From Heloderma charlesbogerti (Eukaryota; Chordata; Lepidosauria; Squamata; Helodermatidae): a stretch of DNA of 64,000 nucleotides. Shown in pieces: positions 55,282 through 64,000 of the stretch (position 1 is the stretch's first letter; every line of letters starts with the position of its first letter). Position numbers and translations under genes: made by a program. The stretch covers positions 3,472,001 through 3,536,000 of the forward strand of contig JANEZZ010003061.1 in the NCBI GenBank assembly GCA_026122225.1. Direction: 5' to 3'. The notes under the pieces are model-generated. The model did not search any database and was not told the DNA's origin. It was given only the letters and a program-made list of their open reading frames with translations.

Positions 55282-55500
55282 AGCCAGCAACAGTTACTCA
55301 GTGGTAGCATGCATGCTTTGCATGCAGAAGGTTGCAAATTCAATTCATGGAATTTCCAGTTAAAAAGAATCAGGTAGTAGATGATGGGAATAACCCCTGC
55401 CTGAGACCCTGGAGAAGACAGTGCTAGGCCTGATGGAGAGATACTCTGTCTCAGCATAAGGCAGCTTCTTATGCTCTTTCATCTGTCTATGTTCTTATAT
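55282..55500 (+). repeat. tRNA-Ala-like SINE, copy 2, diverged
   Basis: It shares the head (gttactcagtggtagcatgc, atgctttgcatgcagaaggt), middle (ccctggagaagacagtgc) and end (cagcataaggcagcttctta) with 28762-28950. The B-box area (gcaaattcaattc) is decayed. Confidence 0.75.
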
Positions 55501-55739
55501 CTAATGAAGCTTGTAAATCCTGAGAATAAATATTGACCCACAGAAGAGCCACACATACATAATGTGTGATACTGAGGATGATATGTGGGTGGGTGAGTTC
55601 TCTCTGCAGAATTCTGGCACAAACACAAATCAGTTGATTATCAGCTTGCCCTGGGTCAGTTATATTTCTACACCATAAAACGGGCCGTGGGAGGGCCATT
55701 CTATGGTTCATTCATGCTAGAATCATAAGACTTCAAAGC

Positions 55740-55862
55740 AAGCTTGCTTATTTATTTAAAATATTTATATGCCACCCTTAATCAAGTTCTCAGGGCTGCT
55801 TACAGCAAGATAAAAAAATACATACAATAAGTCAATAAAACACATAAAAACAGCATTAAAAA
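55740..55862 (-). repeat. Probable L2-like 3' tail, reverse orientation
   Basis: The segment tatttatttaaaatatttat, atgccacccttaatcaag, gggctgcttacagc is the reverse of a LINE 3' end with its AAATA tail. Confidence 0.6.
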
Positions 55863-57523
55863 CATTGTCCACATATAACAAATGTAAAGCCGGTACAGAT
55901 TTGATTCTAGCTTATTATCCTGGTGGTTAATTAACATTATGCCACAGTTGCCTGGTTAAGATATAGCAGAGGACTCTGGCTTGATGCAAGCCGGGATCTC
56001 CACAATGAAGCTAGCGCATGATGTGAGGAAGGGAGGGGAAAGGGAGCAGGGAGAAGCATGTGGCCATGGCACTTGTCCATGGCTTCATAAGACGTGGTTT
56101 ATGAAGCCAGGGACAAACGTTCAGATGTTGTTACTGTTTCAGTGTACAGTTATGACTGGTGGTACCATGCTGCTATTGTATGTTTATGTAGGATGTCTTG
56201 TTGGCATATCAGTATATGTTGGTGCTGAAGCATGAGCCATAGCCACCAATATCAGAACTTATGCAGCGGCACTGTACAAACCTGTTGCATGGTGCCGAAT
56301 TGTCCAATAAGAGGGTATAAGAAAGCTTGTGGTACTTAACTTGTTCCATCTATGTAGCATCCCAAAGGAATCCTCTATGCCTACTACATTAGTAATATTA
56401 GAATTTCAGCTTGATAGGTAAAGTAACAGGATGGATCTGCTCAACTGCCTTGCAATGGTGTCATTGTAGTTATAGTGATATTCATTATTCTGTGTTCTGT
56501 GTAGACTACCCATATCTGTAGGGCTGTGGTGATTATAATTTACTATTGTTTATAACCTGCAGCTTGTCATGTTTATTCAAATACTGTGGCTCCGAAATAC
56601 TCAGAGATGCACTTGCGTTGTGTCTGTTTTTCCCATATCATCCATTATTTTACGTGGTGTTTGAAGGAACTGGCTGAACATACTTTCAAAGATCCAAATC
56701 TATTAAAACAAAGTATTTTAAAAAAAATATAAGGATAAAATGAGTTGGGGACTAAACTTGAAACTGATGTGAATTTGAGAGTGAACTCCTTAATTTCTTA
56801 ATCTAAATATTTGTGACTTCAAATATTTTCATTTTTCTGTATGGAAAACATCTTAATCGTCAGGACAGGACAGTAAAAATGTGAAATTACCTAAGAGATC
56901 TATGTGAATTAATTGCCCCAGGCTTATGAAACTCATTTTGATTTTGGAGGCTTAGGCTAATTCTCTTAGGCTCCTTTGGGATGCTCAGACTATCATTGGA
57001 TTAAAGTCAGTGACTGGGAATATAAAATGATTAGGTTGCTATAAATTCCACATATTACTTGTTGTTTGCTCCAGGCTGTACAGGCAATTTGGCAGCCTGC
57101 CTGCAATTACACTGTTCATTTAAATTCAGGGTGTAGTTGGAAGGACTAAATGCATTTATATTTCTGCTGTTTTGAATATAGAGTCCATTACTAGAATTAT
57201 ATTCTAATAGAATTCTGTCTCTTCGAAAATAGCATGTAGCTGACAATCTTATACATATGGAAGATTTTCATATTTTAAAGCTCTGCTCAGTTGCAAAACC
57301 TGGTATACAGTACTTAACAAACTTCAATATTTTTATATATGAAAGCAGATTGTTTCTTTCATGTGAAAATTGCAAGGATATTATCTCAATTAATTCTGCT
57401 CCTGAATAAATAATGCAACATTAGTATAATTATATTATTTCAATAAAGTTGAAAAGCATGCAAAATTTAAAAAGAGATTTACTAAAATGATGTTAAATTA
57501 TCACATCAGAAATTAAGGTTAAC
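55863..57523. other. Unassigned AT-rich stretch
   Basis: No exon, RNA gene or repeat terminus recognised. Short open frames at 55981-56235 and 57055-57246 have no features worth naming. Confidence 0.35.
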
Positions 57524-59692
57524 ATGCTTGGGTTCAGAGAAATTGGGATTGGAACTCTCCGTCATTTGCTGTAATAAATTTGCTAGGCACTTCAAGGGGA
57601 AAGTCACTCGTATTCGCTCAGAACGTGATGCCACAGTTATCGTAGAGTCTGGGGAGGTGTCCAGTGTTCCATCCGGTTGTGTTTCCTGGGATCAGTTTCA
57701 GTTGTTGCAGCCTGATGATATGGACAAGATGCTTTGAGCAGTCTGTCCCACCATATGTAAGCTTGACCCTTGCCCATCTTGGCTAATACGATCTAGCACA
57801 CGTGGATTAGCTGGGTGGGCCCATGGGGTGGTAAATGCTTCCTTCTGTCAGGGGGTGGTTGGTGCCTGGCGCCTTGAAAGAGGCTATAGTGCACCCTCTC
57901 CTGAAGAAGACCTCCCTGGACCCAGAAGCATGTGAGAACTATCGCCCCATTGCTAATATTTCCTTTTTGGGCAAAGTGCTTGAGTGTGTGGTAGTTGGGC
58001 AGCTTCAGATGTTCTTGGAGGAAACTGATTATCTGGACCCATTTCAGTCTGTCTTCAAGCCAGGGTACAGCACTGAAATGGCCGTGGTTGCTCTGACTGA
58101 CAACCTACTCCGGGTGAAAGACAGGGGGAGTGCTATCCCGTTGATCTTCCTGGATCTCTCAGTGGCTTTTGACACCGTTAACCATGGTGTCTTACTGGCT
58201 TGCCTGTGCGGGATGGGAGTTGGGGGCACTGTGCTACAGTGGTTCCGCTCCTACCTGTGGGGCCAATTCCAGATAGTGGTATTGGGGGATTCCTGTTCTA
58301 CCCCATGGCTATTAAGCTGTGGGGTGCCACAGGGTTCTATTCCCTATGCTGTTCAACATCTATATGAAGCCGTTGGGTGAGGTCATTAGGAGTTTTGGGG
58401 TGGGGTGTCACTAGTACACTGATGATACTCAGCTCTATTTCTCCTTGTTGTTCGAGTCGGCTGAGGTGGTGAAGGTGCTGGACCAGTGCCTGGAGACTGT
58501 AATGGGCTGGATGAGGGCCAATAAACTGAAACTAAATACTGACAAGATGGAAGCTCTGTAGATTGGTGGTTCATGAGTCTGGGAATTGGGTAAGCGACCT
58601 GTCCTGGATGGGGATGCACTCTCCCTGAAGGAGCAGGTGCGTAGCTTGGGAGTACTCCTAGACCCATCCCTGTCACTGGAGCTCCAGGTGGACTCCATGG
58701 CCTGGAGTACTCGGGGCCAGCTTCAGCTGATCCACCAGCTATGGCCTTTCCTGGCCAGGGATAACCTAGCCACGGTAGTACATGCACTGATAACTTCCCA
58801 ATTAGACTACTGCAATGCACTTTACATGGGGCTGCCCTTTTTATTTATTATTGCATTTATATCCCGCCTTTTTTCCTCTTGCAAGGAACCCAAGGCGGCT
58901 TACATTATCCTCCTCGTCTCCGTTGTATCCTCACAACAACAACCCTGTGAGGTAGGTTGGGCTGAGAGTCTGTGACTGGCCCAAAGTCACCCAGTGAGCT
59001 TCCATGGCCAAGTGGGGACTAGAACCCGGATCTCCCAGCTCCCAGTCCATCACTCTCACCACTACACTACACTCGGAAGTTGCAGCTAGTGCAAAATGCA
59101 GCAGCTAGACTGCTGACTGGAACATCTTATAAAAAGTCATATAACATCAGTTTTAAAGGGATTGCACTGGCTGCCAATACACTTCCAGTCAGAATTCAAG
59201 GTTTTGATGATGACATTTAAAGCCCTAAACAGCTTGGGACCTCGATATTTGATAGGGTGCCTCTCCCGATATATGCCTGCCCAAGGACTGAGATCTGTTG
59301 GAGGGGCCCTCCCCTGCGTCCCACCAGGGCGAGACATACACTATGGTGGGATGTGGGAGAGGGTCTTCTCTGCTGTGGCACCCCGGTTGCGGAATGCCCT
59401 CCCCTTGGAGTCCCGATTGGCTCAGACATTGGTCTTGTTTCAGCGCCAAGTAAAAACATGGCTTTTTACCAAAGCCTTTGAGAGCTAAATGCATTCCCTA
59501 AAGTAGCACACTGTTTTACCTGTTTTATTGTTTTAGATTTCAAATGGTATTAGCTTGTCCATGGTTTAATATGTTTTTAGCTGTTTAAAGTATTTATTGT
59601 TTTATACTGTTTAAATTGATTTTATCTGCATGCCGTCCTGAGATCTTAACGATATAGGGCGGGATACAAATGTTTTAAATAAATAAATAAAT
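57524..59692 (+). mobile_element. L2-clade LINE, 5'-truncated, moderately decayed, hosting a SINE
   Basis: From CCNKFARHFKGKVTRI (about 57565) it follows the same order as the 32188 element: WDQFQLLQPDDMDKM, CENYRPIANISFLGKV, FLDLSVAFDTVNH, CGVPQGS, MGWMRANKLKLN, WLPIHFQSEFKVL, and VKTWLFTKAFES. The 3' UTR ends in an AAATA tail at about 59676-59692. Stops and frameshifts occur (for example after 57735, 58380 and 58560). The catalytic box near 58416 is decayed (cactgatgat). It differs clearly in sequence from the two young copies, so it is another subfamily. Confidence 0.88.
58838..59077 (-). repeat. tRNA-derived SINE inserted in the L2, reverse orientation
   Basis: On the plus strand it begins ttatttattattgcatttat, then ccaaggcggcttacattatc, ctcacaacaacaaccctgtg, and ends with the reverse of the promoter (gaacccggatctcccagctc, caccactacactacac). 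It is the same family as 18363-18607. The L2 sequence is cut between gggctgccctt and tcggaagttgcag, with about 10 bp of L2 missing. Confidence 0.88.
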
Positions 59693-59694
59693 TT

Positions 59695-61015
59695 GTAATG
59701 TTGTTCAGTGCCAATTAAAAGAGTTCTATATAAATAGAGTTTAAGCAGAACTACTGTGGTAACTGTACAATTATTCCAGCAAGTTCCACTTGACTCAGAT
59801 ACTAATCTCACCAACATTTTGAAAGGTACAATTAAATGCTTTCTATCACTCTTAAGGAGGGGAGGACTTTTTTTTTACATAGAAATTACATAGACATTTT
59901 TACTATGAAAGTTGCACTTCAGGACAGTATATTCATACAGATGTTGACTGGGGTGGAGCAAACATGGGCAAAGACATCCTTGCCTATAATTTCTCTGCCC
60001 ATGCTTTCTGAATCAGAAAAACAGAATGTGAAATATAGACACATGTCTGAAGACTGTAACATGCAAGACACAGTTCCCAAACTGGCTGTTAATTAAAAAA
60101 AAAAAAAAGCTGCCTCTCAGTTACATGTGCTTGCATGTAAGATGTGGTAGTGAATTCTGATCCCTCTCCTATTAGGGTCACAACTCTCTGGGAAATTCTT
60201 CTGCACATGGCTCACTGAAATGGATGGATTTATTTCAGTGTGGCTGGTGCAGGAGAATGTCCCTGTGGATTGGGGCCCAAGGGGTACAATCCCTTGGAAC
60301 CCTGCACAAGTACAGCTGAAACAGCTACACCAGGTGACAGCAGTGATTTGCACCAATCCAAATTATTTCATTGTGTCTTAATCATGCCATGTATCATTTT
60401 AAATAAAGGATGTTCCCCTTCAATGAAGTGGTTCCTTTCTGAAAAACAGTAAGGCTTCACATTTTCCTCCTCCACTAAACTACACTGTGTATGCCAATTA
60501 ACATCTCCAAATGCTAGCAGGAAACAGAATGTTTTATTGCTACTACTTCACATCAAAATAAATGTGAACATGTGGCAGTAAAAAATGAATATAGAAAAAT
60601 TAACAATCCACTTGCAAGACTGATGGAAACTACACAGGGCATCTTGTAATTATGTATTTGGCAAGTATAATAAACCAAAATGGGAAAGCTCATTAGTATG
60701 GACAATAAAATTTTCTAACGCTGATCCCAAACAGCTGACACTCGCCCATTTAATTCACCTGTAACACTAGTTACTTGTTAGGAGTGCCCTAGCTGCCTCT
60801 TGCAGTCCCCACCAATAGCCAACTCAGGAAACAGACAATGAGGAATTCTTTCTGATACTTTATTCCTTTATTACTTTATGACTCTTTCAGATACTAATCA
60901 CTAGCGGCAAAGCAAGGAACAGCACTGGGGAAAGATAGCAGAGTAGCCTAAGCTCCAGGTAAGGCAGTTGGTCCCTGTTTGAAGGAGAACCACGGGAAGA
61001 CCCTGAACTTATGGG
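59695..61015. other. Unassigned stretch
   Basis: No exon or repeat terminus recognised. An A run is at about 60096-60108. Confidence 0.35.
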
Positions 61016-61363
61016 CTAGGGAGAGATCCTCCCTCTTTCCCTTGGGTCCTCGGGATGCGACCGTTGTCTGCGAGCCATGTGAGCGCTACGCCTCCTTTCT
61101 ACACCCTCCATCTGTCGTCGCTCCCTGCGTCTGCGCCGAGCATCCAGCAAGCCCCCCTCCAGCGCTCTCTCACTGCCAGGGTCACTATCTATCCCAGGAA
61201 TGCTGACAGGAGGAATCTCTGCCAGCTGCTGTGCTTGTGAGGGATGAGCAAGCTCCTCTCCCACGGATTGCTGTTCCTCCTCAGAATCAGAACTGCTCTG
61301 GGGCTCTATTGGCTCAGTTTCCATGCTGACATTACTATACAACTCTCTAATTTGACCTGCCAC
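61016..61363 (-). CDS. Unrecognised 115-codon open frame, possibly repeat-derived
   Basis: The frame reads MAGQIRELYSNVSMETEPIE, an acidic serine-rich part (SSSDSEEEQQSVGEEL), a middle with PPVSIPGIDSDPGSE, then an arginine-rich tail (DARRRRRERRQMEGVERRR, MARRQRSHPEDPRERG). It does not resemble B3GLCT. Composition is more GC-rich than its surroundings. The acidic-then-basic layout occurs in accessory or gag-like parts of retroelements, but I recognise no domain. It may be a chance frame in an unlabelled repeat. The flanking ttattcctttattact (60860-60876) looks repeat-like. Confidence 0.3.
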   Translation of the reverse strand: MAGQIRELYSNVSMETEPIEPQSSSDSEEEQQSVGEELAHPSQAQQLAEIPPVSIPGIDSDPGSERALEGGLLDARRRRRERRQMEGVERRRSAHMARRQRSHPEDPRERGRISP

Positions 61364-61384
61364 TTTAATGTTTGCTTTCAGTTA

Positions 61385-61582
61385 TTTCCTATTTATTTGT
61401 TTGCCTCATTTGTATCCTGTCTTTCCTCCAAGGCGCTCTGAGTGGCATTTTAATCTCACAAAAATCCTGGGGAGTAGGTTATGGTAGTAACTTGCCCTAA
61501 ACCACCCCCTGAGCTTCATGGCTGAGCAGTGATTTGAACATGGACTTCCAGGACATGGGCCACTATACCATACTAACCTAGT
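61385..61582 (-). repeat. tRNA-derived SINE, reverse orientation, old copy
   Basis: Plus-strand order tatttatttgtttgcctcat, tcctccaaggcgctctgagt, gagcttcatggctgagcagt, gatttgaacatggacttcc is the reverse of the 18363 family. It is strongly diverged. Confidence 0.6.
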
Positions 61583-61954
61583 TGCTATTTTCTATTGTGG
61601 CATTAATTATGTGCAAAAGTCAACAAAACTATTCCCAGGACAGATTCCAGAAACATCAGCAAGTTCACATTAAATGGTTTAACCTGGTAATATATGAATC
61701 AACATCTAGTACTCAAAGACTACCTATCTAAAGCCTTAGTGCTCTGCCTATATCTAAAATATGTTTTTAAAAAAGAATGCACTGGGGAAAAGAGCAATGA
61801 GAGAATATTTCTAATACATGACAGTCCTGAAGAATATCATTTTATTCAATTTGAGGTCAGAGGGATTTGATCTTTGTCTTTTTTTATTTCTTTTTTTAAC
61901 GGACTGCAAATGTTGCTTGCACCTTTATATTTGATGCACCAGGATGAAAACATG

Positions 61955-62225
61955 GGACAGTATCCTAAACTGCAATTGCACCTCTGCTGGTTCTCTTGAG
62001 GAAGTAGAACCAACTGCTCACACAACAGGAACTAGCAGGTCCAAAAATAGTCCTGGAAACAAGTGGCAACGCTAGTTTCCGGAACACAGCAAGTCAGTGG
62101 AGCTCCCTTTTGTGAGCTCTGCTGACCTTTGCTGTTGTGAAAACTAGCATTGTTGTTTGTTTCCGAATGTTTCTGAAACAACGATTTTGGTTCTGCTAGC
62201 TGCTGAGTAGTATAGGATACTGCCC
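61955..62225. mobile_element. Short DNA transposon (GGGCAG family), copy 4
   Basis: Left terminus ggacagtatccta and inverted right terminus gggcagtatccta match at 12 of 13 positions. ATG flanks it on both sides (61952-61954 and 62226-62228). The interior has self-complementary blocks (tggagctcccttttgtgagctc) shared with 42351-42661. Confidence 0.8.
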
Positions 62226-62342
62226 ATGGTGAATATTCAAACATTTGAGCATCTTGACAACATTTTCTTTCTAGATTTTAGTCTAGAACAGTGCTGCTAC
62301 ATTTTAAATCATATTTCCTAAATAATGGAGGCAAAAGACATG

Positions 62343-62464
62343 GGGTTGGATCTAAACTAAGCTAGTTGCACTTAGTTCCCACTGAAATCAGTGGGACTTA
62401 AGTGATGAAGTCCTACTGATTTCAGTGGGAACTAAGTGCAACTAACTTATTCTGGATCTAACCC
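62343..62464. repeat. Long near-perfect palindrome, about 56-bp arms
   Basis: The left arm 62343-62398 and right arm 62409-62464 are reverse complements with only a few mismatches and one small offset (for example gttgcacttagttcccactg pairs with cagtgggaactaagtgcaac). The spacer is about 10 nt. It is probably a small foldback element. Relatives are at 23089-23225 and, less clearly, near 24760. Confidence 0.9.
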
Positions 62465-64000
62465 ACAGAACTACCCAAGCCAAAATAATAAATTCTCCTG
62501 GCCTGGCCTCAGCACATGGCACCTTGGGCAGCTGTTAGGGTCCTAGAGCACTACTGCTTGCCCTAAGCCCCCTGTGCCAGGAAGCTATTGTCCTGTTCTA
62601 TGGTTCCTTGAGCCTTGCAGAGAAAGCTGGTAGCATCTAATGGGAGTCAAATCAAGGCAGGAAAAAATGGGACCTTAGCTCCAAGTGGGCCCTTGTGGCT
62701 AGAACTCCTACTAAAATAGCAGGGAACTAAAGCCAACTGAAGTCTTATGTAGACTGACAAGATGTATAGTGTGGTCAGCTCTGCCCTTCCTGAAGGAGGT
62801 AACTTGACTGTTAAAGGACACACACCTGATTTTGTAGCTTGTGAGTTCTGCAAGACTGGAGGTTCTGCTGGGGACTCATCTCTGAGCCAGATAACAATGC
62901 GAGGGCTGTGTTCTCTGGCTGGGAGGGACCTGAATAAGGCATTGACTGTCATACTCCCAAAGAAGTGGCCTGAGGAATGAGCAATCCTGAGTCCTCATCA
63001 GAATCTTCTGCTGCACACTGGAAAGTTCAAGGGCTGGGGGTCATGACAGCTGTGAACTGCCATTATATATCTTCAACAATGCCCCGTGTAGCATCACTCC
63101 TGAGCACTGTGTAAAATTTAAAATAGCGGTTCATAGCTGCCTGATTCTGTGGCCAGGTAAACCCAAAGCTGGGGAGGCCCTCCAGGGTAGGAAAGGTCCT
63201 ACAGGACACTTTTCTGAAGGCCCTCAAATCTGGAGTCCTATAATTATCTTCTCCTATACAGTACAAAAGCCTGAGCACCACAAAACCTTATTATATGGTG
63301 TAGCACTTAGTAGCTAGGAGGTTACTGTTTGGGAACAGGATATTTGAAGAACTGATGTCTTCCACATGCCCTTACTCACTAATTAAAATCTTCTGAGGCC
63401 TTCGCTACGCACCTCTACTTTCAGAGGTTAGGTGGGTAACTAGGAGCCCAGTTGTAAAATCGCTTACCCAGGGAGATTTATGTGGAACGAACACTATTAT
63501 CTCTGGACAGCAGGCCAAATTCATCCTGTTTGCTTGAGCTTTTTAATTCTAATTAATTAGCTATAATTATTTTGTTGTTTTTTTCTACAGCTGCTGTTTT
63601 ATCTGTATTTTGGCTGGCTGGAGAATACTGGGAGTTGTAGGACTTTTTTCTGTCTAAACATGCATAGGATCGCGCCCTTAGCTTGTCTCCTTCCTGCGCA
63701 AGTTGCCTCCATCCAATGGTCAGTGATTCCTGACTCACACTAGAGCCTACTGCTTCACATGTCAGGCCTCTCCTTAGGATCCCTGACCTCAGGACATGTT
63801 TTTTGGGAGGCATAGGAGGCTGCTATGGGAAAGAGGTTGTGGGGAATTCACTGTGCATTACCATAGCATTGGGTACCATCCAGGATCAAGATCCTGCATA
63901 CTGCTTAGTACTAAATCAAGAATTACCACTCCTCTTATCTGTTCCAAGGCACAAATGATTATTGTATTTTAAAGTTTTGTCTCTCTGTCATACTTGAATT
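62465..64000. other. Unassigned stretch to the window end
   Basis: Near 63661-63679 the sequence gcataggatcgcgccc followed by tta is the right terminus of the Harbinger-like family with its TTA flank. The left terminus was not found. No upstream B3GLCT exon recognised in the remainder. Confidence 0.4.

Overview
The window is repeat-rich vertebrate nuclear DNA, most likely from a squamate reptile (lizard or snake). There is no bacterial-style gene density. Coding sequence is confined to short exons with canonical splice sites. The repeats are a squamate-like mixture: RTE-BovB LINEs, several L2-clade LINEs, L1 remnants, a CR1 tail, tRNA-derived SINEs, a Tc1-like transposon and many small palindromic DNA-transposon derivatives. 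The species cannot be fixed from the sequence alone.

Host gene: eight consecutive coding exons of B3GLCT (beta-1,3-glucosyltransferase, formerly B3GALTL) lie on the minus strand, from exon 5 (40812-40888) to exon 12 (1572-1671). Seven of the eight lengths and all the phases agree with my recollection of the human transcript (exon 5 = c.271-347, exon 6 = c.348-459, exon 7 = c.460-596, exon 8 = c.597-660, exon 10 = 70 nt, exon 11 = 114 nt, exon 12 = 100 nt); exon 9 is 4 codons longer. Exons 1-4 must lie in or beyond 40889-64000 and exons 13-15 beyond position 1; I did not find them.

Repeats by region. 1-4090 (intron 12 and intron 11): small DNA transposon and a palindromic repeat. 4205-22715 (intron 10, 18.5 kb): L2 fragments, a BovB tail, a 232-bp tandem array split by an L2, a hAT-like element, a near full-length BovB with a perfect 12-bp target-site duplication (TSD), Harbinger-like elements, an element built of perfect hairpins, a Tc1-like element with perfect 28-bp terminal repeats, and SINEs. 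22786-35548 (introns 9 and 8): MIR-like SINE, BovB fragment, Ala-type SINE, and a 3.1-kb L2 with one stop codon ending about 250 bp from exon 8. 35613-40811: a DNA element packed with TTGNNCAA octamers, a decayed L2, and exons 7, 6 and 5. 40889-64000 (presumably intron 4 or 5' of it): Harbinger-like and hAT-like elements, two L1 remnants, three BovB pieces, a decayed L2 holding a SINE, and several palindromes.

Nothing looks like a new enzymatic system. The most interesting structures are the hairpin-array element (15453-16071), the octamer cluster (36074-36204), the nearly intact BovB, and the nested insertions that allow relative dating.
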